From an uncultured Flavobacteriales bacterium (GTDB lineage: Bacteria; Bacteroidota; Bacteroidia; Palsa-965): a stretch of 18,841 nucleotides of DNA. This document shows positions 1-6,820 of the stretch, piece after piece. The position numbers and the translations under genes were made by a program. The notes under the pieces were generated by a model. That model made no database searches. It was not told the origin of the DNA and saw nothing but the letters and a program-made list of their open reading frames with translations. Each line of letters starts with the position of its first letter. Positions within the stretch are counted from its first letter, which is position 1. The stretch spans positions 1 through 18,841 of the forward strand of contig CAMLEF010000045.1 of assembly GCA_946478675.1 (NCBI GenBank), written 5' to 3'.

Positions 1-46
1 GGCAACGAATACGAGAACAGGAACGTGTTTTTTCAAGAGGATCGGT

Positions 47-1057
47 TTAGGTCGTCGCTTCCGCGGCGGTGCTTTCGGGCTTTGCCTGGAGCTTGCCGTA
101 TTTGAACGGTTTGCGCGGCTCGAGCCCGAGTGTATTGAACAGTTCCATATCGGCGTTGAAAGCCGGGTTCGGAGTGGTCAGCAGCTTGTCACCGGCGAAG
201 ATGGAATTCGCGCCTGCCATAAAGCAAAGGGCCTGCGCTTCATCGCTCATCGACATGCGGCCGGCGGAAAGACGCACGACCGATTTCGGCATTACGAGAC
301 GCGTCACGGCGACCATGCGGATGACGTCCCACGTGGGAACGGGCGGCTGGTCTTCGAGCGGCGTTCCTTCGACAGCCACGAGTGAGTTGATCGGTACGGA
401 TTCCGGGTGCGGATCGAGACGGCTGAGCGTAAGCAGCATGCCGAGGCGGTCGTCGACGGATTCGCCCATGCCGATGATGCCGCCGGAGCAGATGGTCATG
501 CCGGCTTTGCGGACATGGCCGAGCGTGCGGAGACGATCGTCGTAAGTGCGGGTGGTGATGATTTCACCGTAAAATTCTTCGGAGGTATCGAGGTTGTGGT
601 TGTACGCGTAAACGCCGGCGTCGGCGAGTTTCTGCGCCTGCTCTTCGGTGAGCATGCCGAGCGTGCAGCACACTTCCATGTCGAGCTGGTTGATGGTCTT
701 CACCATGTCCAGCACTTTGTCGAAATCGCGGTTATCGCGGACTTCGCGCCAGGCAGCGCCGAGGCACATGCGGGAAGCGCCGTTGTTGCGGGCCTTTTCA
801 GCCAGCCCACGCACTTCTTCGACGGGCAGCAGCTTGTGCACTTTTACCTGGGTATGGTAACGCGCCGCCTGCGGGCAATAGCCGCAATCTTCGGAGCAGC
901 CGCCGGTTTTGATTGAAACCAGCGAGGAGACTTGCACCTCCTGCGGGTTGTGAAATTCACGATGAACGGTTGCAGCACGGTACACCAGCTCGAGCAGCGG
1001 GGTTTCATACAGCGCCTTCAGTTCTTCACGGGTCCAGTTATGTCGGATGTTGCTCAT
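47..1057 (-). CDS. bioB: Biotin synthase (radical SAM)
   Basis: Biotin synthase inserts sulfur into dethiobiotin, the last step of biotin synthesis, in the cytoplasm. The 336-aa length is normal for the family. The radical-SAM 4Fe-4S motif is [13 protein letters not shown], with cysteines at residues 54, 58 and 61. The ligands of the second, sulfur-donating 2Fe-2S cluster are also visible: C98 in [10 protein letters not shown]130 in VCCTLGM, C190 in [12 protein letters not shown] and R262 in VRLSAGR. The YNHNLDTS segment at about 151-159 is also typical of BioB. The ATG at 1057 matches the usual N-terminus and lies 11 nt after a TATATTTG box. It is monocistronic here, with no other bio genes in the window; an unrelated small gene lies upstream in the same orientation. 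All key residues are present, so I expect an active enzyme. Confidence 0.98.
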   Translation of the reverse strand: MSNIRHNWTREELKALYETPLLELVYRAATVHREFHNPQEVQVSSLVSIKTGGCSEDCGYCPQAARYHTQVKVHKLLPVEEVRGLAEKARNNGASRMCLGAAWREVRDNRDFDKVLDMVKTINQLDMEVCCTLGMLTEEQAQKLADAGVYAYNHNLDTSEEFYGEIITTRTYDDRLRTLGHVRKAGMTICSGGIIGMGESVDDRLGMLLTLSRLDPHPESVPINSLVAVEGTPLEDQPPVPTWDVIRMVAVTRLVMPKSVVRLSAGRMSMSDEAQALCFMAGANSIFAGDKLLTTPNPAFNADMELFNTLGLEPRKPFKYGKLQAKPESTAAEATT

Positions 1058-1068
1058 AATGAGAATTT

Positions 1069-1076
1069 CAAATATA
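1069..1076 (-). promoter_or_regulatory. Candidate -7 box of bioB promoter
   Basis: Read on the minus strand this is TATATTTG, an exact match to the Bacteroidota -7 element TAnnTTTG. It ends 11 nt before the bioB ATG, so the leader would be very short. No TTG is seen at the usual 17-23 nt upstream; the nearest T-rich TTG lies about 31 nt away. Assignment rests on the -7 match and position only. Confidence 0.5.
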
Positions 1077-1132
1077 GGAAAATCGCCTTCCGTCCGGCGG
1101 TTCTGTGCAAAAATACCGAATAAATGACGTGG

Positions 1133-1173
1133 TGATCAGCCCGTGAACTAAGACGCTGAGGTTCACCGGATCA
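1133..1173. other. Imperfect inverted repeat in bioB upstream region
   Basis: The arms TGATC...GTGAAC (1133-1148) and GTTCAC...GATCA (1161-1173) can pair with a short bulge and a 12-nt loop. It lies between the end of the small exported-protein gene and bioB. No T-run follows directly on either strand, so it is not a convincing intrinsic terminator. It may be an operator or transcript-end structure, or chance. Confidence 0.25.
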
Positions 1174-1243
1174 TGTGCACAAGATTCACCCGGAATTTAA
1201 AAACAACCGAATGATTTTTAAACCTCCCGCGACGACCTGAATT

Positions 1244-1795
1244 TTACCAGCCCCAGGTCACGGCGTAAAGCTCCACGTCGGGCAGCTGCTCCTGTGCGGA
1301 AATGCCGAATGCAGCCCAGGCTTTTTCCGTATTCAGCTTAGCCATCTTTTTATACTGCTTCTCGTAATCGTTTTCTTCCTGCAGGATCTTCTGCTTTTCT
1401 TTTTCCGTGAGATAGATCTGCTCGCCGATTTTGAAAATGACCGTTTTCAGCTTCGGGCATTTTGAAAAAGCATGCAGGTGCGAAAAGTAACCGTTCGTTC
1501 GCGCAATGAAGGCTTGTTTCATTTCGTCCGAACTGTCGGGATTGATCGTATACTGGATCACTACTGTTTCGAGCGATTCCAGCTTTGAAAAATCATAAGT
1601 TGAATCCTGCGCGAGCTCTGCAGCATCGAGCGTAATGGCCGTCGTAAAGCCGAGCAGCGAATCGGAAAATAGTTCGTGATAGGTTTGGCTGAAAACCGGC
1701 GCAGAGAACTTTTTGCGTCCGATATCGAGAAAGCCTTTTTGCGGTGAAGATGAAACGAGCAGCAGCGGAAACAGGAAGCAGATGAAGGTTTTCAT
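1244..1795 (-). CDS. Small exported protein of unknown function
   Basis: I do not recognise the family. The 183-aa product starts with a clear type I signal peptide ([18 protein letters not shown]) with no lipobox cysteine, so it is probably periplasmic or secreted. Two short segments, [12 protein letters not shown] at about 71-82 and [12 protein letters not shown] at about 113-124, have a leucine-rich-repeat-like L..L..V spacing, but the match is too short to assign. A charged, probably helical stretch at 130-158 ([20 protein letters not shown]) follows, and the protein ends in a hydrophobic LYAVTWGW. The ATG at 1795 gives a complete signal peptide. The gene is divergent from trmD across 103 bp. 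A near match to the -7 element, TTTATTTG at 1809-1816 on the minus strand with one mismatch, may serve it. Confidence 0.75.
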   Translation of the reverse strand: MKTFICFLFPLLLVSSSPQKGFLDIGRKKFSAPVFSQTYHELFSDSLLGFTTAITLDAAELAQDSTYDFSKLESLETVVIQYTINPDSSDEMKQAFIARTNGYFSHLHAFSKCPKLKTVIFKIGEQIYLTEKEKQKILQEENDYEKQYKKMAKLNTEKAWAAFGISAQEQLPDVELYAVTWGW

Positions 1796-1886
1796 GAATG
1801 GAGTTTTTCAAATAAACGCATCGACTGCCGAAAGTCACATTCGCCTGGTGCAAAATACTGCATCTGCATCAGGCGTCCGAAACGCT

Positions 1887-1894
1887 TACTTTTG
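1887..1894 (+). promoter_or_regulatory. -7 box directly before trmD (leaderless candidate)
   Basis: TACTTTTG matches TAnnTTTG exactly and is followed by CGCC and then the trmD ATG. With a gap of only 4 nt, transcription would begin at or next to the start codon. No TTG is seen 17-23 nt upstream. Confidence 0.6.
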
Positions 1895-1898
1895 CGCC

Positions 1899-2576
1899 AT
1901 GCGAATCGACATCATCACCGTTTTGCCGGAACTCCTGCGAAGCCCGTTCGAACATTCGATCCTCAAACGCGCGCAGGACAAAGGTCTCGTGGAAGTGAAC
2001 CTCGTCAGCCTGCGGGATTATGCGCACGACAAGCACCGGACGGTGGATGACTATGCGTTCGGCGGCGGCGCAGGAATGGTGATGAAGATCGAGCCCATCG
2101 CAGCCTGCATCGAAGACCTCAAAAGCAAAACCGATTACGCAGAAGTGATTTACATGTCGCCCGACGGACAGCTGCTCGATCAGCCGCTGGCGAACCAGCT
2201 TTCACTGGGCGGCAGCCTGCTCATCCTTTGCGGGCATTACAAAGGCGTGGACGAACGCGTGCGTGAGCATTTCATCACGAAAGAAATTTCGATCGGCAAT
2301 TACGTGCTTTCCGGCGGAGAGCTGGCGGCGGCCGTTCTGGCGGATTCCGTGATCCGTTTGCTGCCGGGCGTGCTCAACGACGAGACGTCTGCGCTGAGCG
2401 ATTCGTTCCAGGATAACCTGATCGCGCCGCCGGTGTACACACGTCCTGCAGAATTCCGCGGGTGGAAAGTGCCGGAAGTGCTGCTGTCGGGCCACGAAGA
2501 AAAGATCCGCCAGTGGCGCCACGACCGTTCGGTAGAACGCACGAAGCTGCGCCGGCCGGGACTGCTCGGGCAATAA
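1899..2576 (+). CDS. trmD: tRNA (guanine-N1-)-methyltransferase TrmD
   Basis: TrmD methylates G37 of tRNAs next to the anticodon, using S-adenosylmethionine, and prevents +1 frameshifting. The 225-aa product starts [13 protein letters not shown], the usual TrmD N-terminus. Family motifs follow in order: [14 protein letters not shown] at about 52-65, [11 protein letters not shown], the SAM-binding trefoil-knot segments [14 protein letters not shown] and [15 protein letters not shown], then [11 protein letters not shown]. The reading frame stays open upstream to 1713, but those 62 extra residues run across the divergent gene and do not belong to the family; the ATG at 1899 lies 4 nt after a -7 box. 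The stop codon is one base away from that of the convergent RDD gene. In many bacteria trmD sits directly before rplS; here rplS is about 3.7 kb downstream on the same strand. Confidence 0.98.
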   Translation: MRIDIITVLPELLRSPFEHSILKRAQDKGLVEVNLVSLRDYAHDKHRTVDDYAFGGGAGMVMKIEPIAACIEDLKSKTDYAEVIYMSPDGQLLDQPLANQLSLGGSLLILCGHYKGVDERVREHFITKEISIGNYVLSGGELAAAVLADSVIRLLPGVLNDETSALSDSFQDNLIAPPVYTRPAEFRGWKVPEVLLSGHEEKIRQWRHDRSVERTKLRRPGLLGQ

Positions 2577-2577
2577 A

Positions 2578-3216
2578 TTAAAATCCGGGAGGAGGCGTGG
2601 GAGGCATTTGTTCTACCTGCTGCTTCAGGTACTCTTCCGACATCCGCTGAACGTCGTCTTTGCTTTGCTCCACGAGCAGGCGCTGCAATTCTTCTTTTTC
2701 CGCATTCCGCACCACGAACGTTTTTGTCCAGCGATCGTGCCAGCCGCGTTCGCCCAGGCAGGAAAACGCTTCGAAGGGAATCAAACGGATGAGTGAACGC
2801 AGGGCAGCCTGTCCGCCGTCGATCTTTTCGCCGTATTCGTTGATGACGGTCCTGCCGAGGATCAGTTTCGCAGGCGTAGAGCTGGTGAGCAATTCGAAGA
2901 GCATGTAGTAGCCGAACGAAATACCGGTGCCGATGAAGTTCAGCTCCAACCGGCCGCCCTGCATGGAAAAGAATGCAGGGTTCTGCTGGATCGCGATACC
3001 GAGCAATAATCCGAATACCGCTCCGAGCACCCAGATGAAAACGGCATCGAGCAGGTAATGCCCGAAGCGCGCCCAGCCGTCGACAACTTCCACCGGGCGG
3101 CCGGCCCAATAAGGTTCGCGATTATGCTGCAGCTTGCCTTCGCTGTCGCGGTATTCTTTCGTACGGTAACGGAGGACGTAGAGATCGGTGATCTTTCTTC
3201 GGGTAGGGTTATACAT
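2578..3216 (-). CDS. RDD family integral membrane protein
   Basis: This is a 212-aa inner-membrane protein of the RDD family, whose members are small membrane proteins of mostly unknown or transport-related role. The RDD core is visible: WARFGHYLLDAVFIWVLG at about 48-65 with the conserved Arg and Asp, a second membrane segment at about 95-113, LGRTVINEYGE at about 120-130, and LIRLIPFEA leading to WHDRWTKTFVV at about 142-169. Two hydrophobic helices lie at about 53-76 and 93-113. The C-terminus is a charged, likely helical segment ending in a proline-rich PPTPPPGF. The start is the ATG at 3216 (MYNPTRRKIT). The frame stays open to 3459, but that extension runs through the palindromic intergenic region and is unlikely to be translated. 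The gene is convergent with trmD, with one base between the stop codons. Confidence 0.85.
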   Translation of the reverse strand: MYNPTRRKITDLYVLRYRTKEYRDSEGKLQHNREPYWAGRPVEVVDGWARFGHYLLDAVFIWVLGAVFGLLLGIAIQQNPAFFSMQGGRLELNFIGTGISFGYYMLFELLTSSTPAKLILGRTVINEYGEKIDGGQAALRSLIRLIPFEAFSCLGERGWHDRWTKTFVVRNAEKEELQRLLVEQSKDDVQRMSEEYLKQQVEQMPPTPPPGF

Positions 3217-3284
3217 GCGATAAATATCTGAAAAAAGAAATTGCGGATACTGGTGTTTTCGGATGAAAAAAGTGGAGCGGGACC

Positions 3285-3301
3285 TCAACTGCAACAGTTG
3301 A
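3285..3301. repeat. Small inverted repeat upstream of RDD gene
   Basis: TCAACTG and CAGTTGA form a perfect 7-bp inverted repeat around CAA. It lies about 70 bp before the RDD gene start, in the intergenic stretch between that gene and the dehydrogenase terminator. It could be an operator. No other support is seen. Confidence 0.25.
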
Positions 3302-3331
3302 AGTGAAAACGGCCGCGACGTTATCGCGTTC

Positions 3332-3380
3332 GAAAAAAAAGTGCAAGACCCGAAAGGTTTTAAAAACCTTTCGGGTCTTG
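3332..3380 (-). terminator. Long-stem intrinsic terminator of the dehydrogenase gene
   Basis: The arms 3344-3361 and 3363-3380 are perfect 18-nt inverted repeats (CAAGACCCGAAAGG... / ...CCTTTCGGGTCTTG) around one base, so a few central pairs would open as the loop. On the minus strand the hairpin is followed at once by a run of eight T (plus-strand A-run 3333-3340). It lies 91 bp after the dehydrogenase stop. The very long, symmetric stem suggests it may also be a copy of a dispersed intergenic palindrome. Confidence 0.85.
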
Positions 3381-3471
3381 CGCACTGCGCGTGCGCTTCA
3401 CACCTGCGTCCTGTGCGCGCATTTTCATGTATGCGCATGCGCATGAAACGGGAGATCACCTTTCATCGCCT

Positions 3472-4635
3472 TTATTCTCCCGGTTTCAAAATCACTTTCA
3501 CGCAATTGTCTTTTTTCTCGTTAAAAATCTCATAGGCATGCGCCGCTTCGCCCAGCGGCAGTTTATGCGTAATGATATCATCGAGCCGGATCTTTCCCTG
3601 CTGCACAAGCCCGATCAGCTGATCGATGTAATTGTGAACCGGCGCCTGCCCTGCCCGCAGCTGGATGCCTTTGTCGAAGATCTGGTGCAGCGGAAAATTA
3701 TCATAGGGATAACCGTACACGCCCACCACCGACACAAATCCGCCGCGGCGCACCGCATCGAAACACATGCGCAGCGCATTGATCGTTCCGCGCTGCAGGC
3801 GAATGATGTTCCCGACCTTGTCCCAGAAGGAACGATCCGCCTCCATCCCCACCGCATCGATGCAGACATCCGCGCCACGTCCTTCGGTCATCCCGCGGAT
3901 CTTTTCGATAGCGTCTTCGTCGGTCGCATTGATCGTTTCGGTATTGCAGACGCGCCGCGACATTTCCATGCGGTATTCCTGCACGTCGAGCGCGATCACA
4001 CGTTTCGCCCCACGCAGCCACGCCACTTTCTGCGCCATCAGTCCCACCGGGCCGCAACCGAAAATGGCGACGGTTTCCCCGCCTTTGATCTGCGCCCAAT
4101 CCACGGCCGTCCAGCCTGTCGGGAAAATATCCGTCAGGAAAAGCACCTGCTCATCCGTAAGCCCGTCAGGAATTTTTCGCGGTCCCACGTCCGCCCACGG
4201 CACGCGCACGTATTCCGCCTGGCCGCCTTCGTAGCCGCCGTAGAGATCGGTATAGCCGAATAGTCCGCCGCCTTTTCCCTTCATCAGGTGACCATCCGGC
4301 CCGTAATGCTCCGGGTTGGAATTTTCGCATTGCGTCGGCAGGTGGTGGTTGCAAAACCAGCAGGTCCCGCAGGAAATCCCGAACGGTACTACCACACGGT
4401 CGCCTTTCTTCAGGCTGGTGACGCCGCGCCCGGTTTCCTCGACGATGCCCATGAATTCGTGGCCGAGCACCATATTCCGGAGCTGCGGGAAAAACCCGTT
4501 ATAAATGTGAAGGTCTGAACCGCAGATGGCCGTGGACGTAACGCGAAGGATCACATCTTCGTCATGTTTGATCACCGGGTCCGGAACCTGGTCGACACGG
4601 ACGTCCTTCGGTTTATGGAATACAAGCGCTTTCAT
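3472..4635 (-). CDS. Zinc-dependent alcohol/formaldehyde dehydrogenase family protein
   Basis: This is a 387-aa medium-chain dehydrogenase of the cytoplasm, expected to oxidise an alcohol or aldehyde adduct with NAD(P). Catalytic zinc ligands are C38 (AICGSDLH), H59 (GHE) and D169 in FLTDIFPTGW. The Asp as third ligand is what is known for the glutathione-independent formaldehyde dehydrogenase-like branch. Structural zinc cysteines are C89, C92, C95 and C103 (SCGTCWFCNHHLPTQC). The Rossmann motif is IFGCGPVGLMA at about 191-201. The ATG at 4635 gives the normal MKALVFHKPKDV start; the frame is open to a GTG at 4656, but those seven residues are not family-like. No clear -7 box is seen in the 123 bp upstream. 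A strong terminator follows. The exact substrate cannot be told from sequence. Confidence 0.9.
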   Translation of the reverse strand: MKALVFHKPKDVRVDQVPDPVIKHDEDVILRVTSTAICGSDLHIYNGFFPQLRNMVLGHEFMGIVEETGRGVTSLKKGDRVVVPFGISCGTCWFCNHHLPTQCENSNPEHYGPDGHLMKGKGGGLFGYTDLYGGYEGGQAEYVRVPWADVGPRKIPDGLTDEQVLFLTDIFPTGWTAVDWAQIKGGETVAIFGCGPVGLMAQKVAWLRGAKRVIALDVQEYRMEMSRRVCNTETINATDEDAIEKIRGMTEGRGADVCIDAVGMEADRSFWDKVGNIIRLQRGTINALRMCFDAVRRGGFVSVVGVYGYPYDNFPLHQIFDKGIQLRAGQAPVHNYIDQLIGLVQQGKIRLDDIITHKLPLGEAAHAYEIFNEKKDNCVKVILKPGE

Positions 4636-4758
4636 AAAAACAATTTGAGAAAGCACGAGTGAAATCCATGCCAGTCCCGTTTTTTCTATACCTTTTTAGA
4701 CCTCAGACAATTTTAACTGAGTAGGTAAATAGACCATGTGGGCAAGAAAATAGACAGC

Positions 4759-5514
4759 CTATTTTTTAAAACTATCCTTCATCTTTAGAACTTCCGCCTC
4801 CAAAAGTTCAGCTTTTTTCTTATAAAACTTATTATTAAAATCCTTTATTACCTTATTGAGCAATATGTCAGATCGCAATTTTCTAGATTGAACACGGATA
4901 AAATGAATAACAAAAGGAGAGGCAACAACACCAATTCCAACAAACCCCAACCAAGTGAGACTGACTTTGTTAGATAAATCCCTCCAAAGGAAGTTAATTA
5001 TTGCAGAAACAATCAATACTATAATAAAACCGTAGAGTGAATACGCCATTCTAACTTTCCTATAATTATCTCGGAAAGACAACCCTGTTATTATTATAAC
5101 ATATAATACTATAAAGATAGTAACCAAGAACAAATATCCGTGAATACATTCAGGATCGCCCGTCTGCTGCTGATATCCCCCAAGCAAAAGAAGAAAAATA
5201 GAGTACAAACCACAAACAAGGTATAATGTACGGAAACGATCATCAAACGTTTCGTAAAACTTCTTATATAGGCCTCTAATTTGAGTTTTATAAGATTCAA
5301 TTTCAACTGCAACTGAATCGGTATTCTCTAGCACTTTAACTGTATCAGCAGATAGATACTGACTATTTATTTGCTTTTTAATCTTACCGTATTTTTCCCG
5401 AAAGGAATTATAAATAAGAGCATTAATTATTTCACTAAAGCTATTAATACCTGCATAAGCAAGATTAAAGGCAGCAAATAACTCAAGAATTGAGGAATAA
5501 CCTGATAGTAACAT
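4759..5514 (-). CDS. Four-helix membrane protein, putative effector of two-gene island
   Basis: I do not recognise a named family. The 251-aa product has a moderately hydrophobic N-terminal region (1-35), a charged soluble segment (36-95), and four predicted membrane helices at about 97-113, 125-145, 157-177 and 186-206. A basic, lysine-rich tail follows (207-251, for example KKKAELLEAEVLKMKDSFKK) that could form a coiled coil in the cytoplasm. The ATG at 5514 begins MLLSGYSSILEL. It is the second gene of the AT-rich operon, 15 nt after the stop of the soluble-protein gene, so the two are very likely co-transcribed. A small multi-helix membrane protein paired with a small soluble protein is a layout seen in many two-gene defence and toxin modules, but function here is inference only. 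It could also be a transport or signalling component. Confidence 0.75.
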   Translation of the reverse strand: MLLSGYSSILELFAAFNLAYAGINSFSEIINALIYNSFREKYGKIKKQINSQYLSADTVKVLENTDSVAVEIESYKTQIRGLYKKFYETFDDRFRTLYLVCGLYSIFLLLLGGYQQQTGDPECIHGYLFLVTIFIVLYVIIITGLSFRDNYRKVRMAYSLYGFIIVLIVSAIINFLWRDLSNKVSLTWLGFVGIGVVASPFVIHFIRVQSRKLRSDILLNKVIKDFNNKFYKKKAELLEAEVLKMKDSFKK

Positions 5515-5529
5515 AACCGACTGTTAGAG

Positions 5530-6078
5530 TTATTCCGCTAGTAAAGGTTCCGAGTGATCTTTAATCAGGAAAAAATTCGATACTAGACTTTGGGCAAGTT
5601 CTTCAGAATTAAAGCTGCAAAGTGCCTTATATGTGGACGCATCTTGCTCAAAACGAAACATTTTATTGTCTGCTACAATAAAATGCAACAACTTTCCCTT
5701 AAGCTTCTCAAAATCTTTCATATTAATCTTAAACAAATCAATATTACTACCGCTTAAGTTTTTATATTTTTTAATAATTCGAAACGCTTTGGATTCCGAA
5801 GAAGGGAGCTCCTCTAAAATCAAAGAGAAAGATCCTAATTTATTCGCAAGATAGTTTTCTAAAGCCTTTAAATAAGCAGCGTCATTCGAAACATCTCCAT
5901 TCAAATTGCCCGCAAACATGTATATTGACGATTCAGCTTTTCGAAAAATATTTGAAAAAACCACCGCCGCATGAACAGGACCGTCGTTCGCAAAAATCAG
6001 ATCATCGTTGCTATCTGCAAGTTTGCAAATTAGCTGCTCGTAAAACTCCCTAGAGTTAGTATTATCTTTGACTTCCAT
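5530..6078 (-). CDS. Soluble protein with PLD-like motif, first gene of AT-rich operon
   Basis: The 182-aa product has no signal peptide or membrane helix and should be cytoplasmic. Visible features are the N-terminal segment EFYEQLICKLADSNDDLIFA, a beta-strand-rich middle with SSIYMFAGNLNGDV at about 50-63, and near the C-terminus HFIVADNKMFRFEQD (132-146) followed by ALCSFNS. The H....D....R.E spacing plus a following FN recalls one half of a phospholipase D-like fold, but the canonical HxKxxxxD is absent, so it may bind rather than cut. Two starts are possible: the ATG at 6078, used here, or an in-frame TTG at 6126 adding 16 residues. The ATG is preferred because TTG starts are rare. A TAATTTTG box lies upstream. 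The gene is divergent from rplS and followed by the membrane-protein gene. Confidence 0.7.
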   Translation of the reverse strand: MEVKDNTNSREFYEQLICKLADSNDDLIFANDGPVHAAVVFSNIFRKAESSIYMFAGNLNGDVSNDAAYLKALENYLANKLGSFSLILEELPSSESKAFRIIKKYKNLSGSNIDLFKINMKDFEKLKGKLLHFIVADNKMFRFEQDASTYKALCSFNSEELAQSLVSNFFLIKDHSEPLLAE

Positions 6079-6142
6079 TTCAATCTTTGCTGAAAAAATA
6101 GGACAATTTTTACTCCAAGTCCACAAAAATTCGATTTGTGCT

Positions 6143-6150
6143 CAAAATTA
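6143..6150 (-). promoter_or_regulatory. Candidate -7 box of the AT-rich operon
   Basis: Minus-strand TAATTTTG matches TAnnTTTG exactly. It would give a leader of about 60 nt to the ATG at 6078, or about 12 nt to the TTG at 6126. No clear TTG is seen at normal spacing. It lies just behind the divergent rplS promoter. Confidence 0.45.
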
Positions 6151-6176
6151 GACAATCTGGAAAAAAAAATGGCTTT

Positions 6177-6208
6177 TTTGTGGCCTACAAATAAAAATCC
6201 TATATTTG
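6177..6208 (+). promoter_or_regulatory. rplS promoter (TTTG-N20-TATATTTG)
   Basis: TTTG at 6177-6180 and TATATTTG at 6201-6208 are separated by 20 nt, the complete consensus of the main Bacteroidota sigma factor. The expected transcription start near 6212-6215 leaves a leader of about 30 nt before rplS. This is the best promoter in the window. Confidence 0.85.
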
Positions 6209-6245
6209 CGTCCCTTTTCGGGATAACTATTTAATACAGCGAGTC

Positions 6246-6632
6246 ATGAACCTCCTTCAATACGTTGAATCACAGCTCATCAACAAAGCCACTCACCCGT
6301 CTTTCAAAGGTGGTGATACGGTAACGGTACACTACAAAATCAAAGAAGGCGACAAAGAGCGCGTTCAGATGTTCACGGGCGTTGTGCTCCAGCGTCGTGG
6401 TCATGGCCCGGTTGAATCGTTCACCGTACGCAAAATGTCGAATGGCGTTGGCGTAGAGCGTATTTTCCCGGTCAACTCTCCTTACATCGAGAAGATCGAC
6501 ATCAAGAAAAAAGGTGTTGTACGTCGTGCACGCATCTTCTACCTCCGCGAACTCACCGGCAAAAAAGCCCGTATCCAGGAGAAAATCGTCAACAACGAAG
6601 CTGCCACGCAAGCTGCAGCTACCGAAGCGTAA
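6246..6632 (+). CDS. rplS: 50S ribosomal protein L19
   Basis: L19 sits at the 30S-50S interface of the ribosome. The 128-aa protein shows the family signature from start to end: [19 protein letters not shown] at about 17-35, [33 protein letters not shown], then [20 protein letters not shown] and [12 protein letters not shown] low-complexity tail ([11 protein letters not shown]) extends beyond the core, as is common in Bacteroidota. The ATG at 6246 fits the normal N-terminus. The gene stands alone with its own promoter and terminator, although in many bacteria it follows trmD directly. Codon use is that of the host, unlike the AT-rich operon beside it. Confidence 0.98.
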   Translation: MNLLQYVESQLINKATHPSFKGGDTVTVHYKIKEGDKERVQMFTGVVLQRRGHGPVESFTVRKMSNGVGVERIFPVNSPYIEKIDIKKKGVVRRARIFYLRELTGKKARIQEKIVNNEAATQAAATEA

Positions 6633-6650
6633 GCTTTTCATACTTCTACC

Positions 6651-6682
6651 AAAAGCCTCTCAAGCAATTGAGGGGCTTTTTT
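6651..6682 (+). terminator. Intrinsic terminator of rplS
   Basis: The arms AAAAGCCTCTCAA (6651-6663) and TTGAGGGGCTTTT (6668-6680) pair over 13 bp with one G-T wobble around the loop GCAA, and the T-run continues to 6682. It begins 18 bp after the rplS stop. Confidence 0.9.
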
Positions 6683-6757
6683 ATTGTCCCGCTTCGGTAC
6701 GGCCGTGTGCTCGCGCTCCGCACTCGCACACGGCCTACTCAGCAGGACAATAAAAAA
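6677..6757. repeat. Nested inverted repeat downstream of rplS
   Basis: An outer pair of perfect 13-nt arms, TTTTTTATTGTCC (6677-6689) and GGACAATAAAAAA (6745-6757), encloses an inner pair of perfect 10-nt arms, GGCCGTGTGC (6701-6710) and GCACACGGCC (6726-6735). The left outer arm overlaps the tail of the rplS terminator. This could fold into a large cruciform or RNA stem; its role is unknown. Confidence 0.7.
6732..6757. repeat. Direct repeat copy 1 (26 bp)
   Basis: This 26-bp unit, beginning GGCCTACTCAGCAGG and ending in an A-run, is repeated exactly at 6795-6820. Its right half is also the right arm of the nested inverted repeat after rplS. Confidence 0.85.
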
Positions 6758-6794
6758 TAGAATTACCTGATACTGCTGTTCTCTCTTTCTGCTT

Positions 6795-6820
6795 GGCCTA
6801 CTCAGCAGGACAATAAAAAA
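6795..6820. repeat. Direct repeat copy 2 (26 bp)
   Basis: Exact second copy of the unit at 6732-6757, offset by 63 bp. It again supplies GGACAATAAAAAA, which can pair with the T-rich tail of the rplS terminator as an alternative to copy 1. Confidence 0.85.

Larger units (their letters stand above)
4759..6126. other. AT-rich putative acquired two-gene island
   Basis: The whole stretch is much richer in A+T (about 30-35% G+C by eye) than its neighbours (about 55%) and uses many AAA, AAT, ATA and TTA codons that the flanking genes avoid. It holds one two-gene operon on the minus strand, between the dehydrogenase gene and rplS. The composition break is sharp: near 4.66-4.75 kb on one side and near 6.15-6.2 kb on the other. 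No integrase, transposase or clear target-site duplication is visible; short AAATAGAC copies near 4727 and 4749 are too weak to count as att sites. Confidence 0.65.

Noticed and set aside
1713..1898. N-terminal extension of trmD
   Set aside because: The extra residues overlap the divergent gene and its promoter region, and TrmD families start at [11 protein letters not shown].
3217..3459. N-terminal extension of the RDD protein
   Set aside because: It would translate the 18-nt palindromic terminator and other intergenic sequence; the RDD domain is complete from 3216.
4702..4721. CTCAG...CTGAG inverted repeat after the AT-rich operon as a terminator
   Set aside because: Only 5 bp of stem, a 10-nt loop and no T-run on the minus strand.
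4727..4756. Short AAATAGAC copies as attachment-site or target duplications of the AT-rich island
   Set aside because: Both copies are on the same side of the island and no matching copy lies at the other boundary.
6732..6820. Two 26-bp direct repeats as a CRISPR-like array
   Set aside because: Only two copies, one 37-bp spacer, an A-run at the repeat end and no cas genes.
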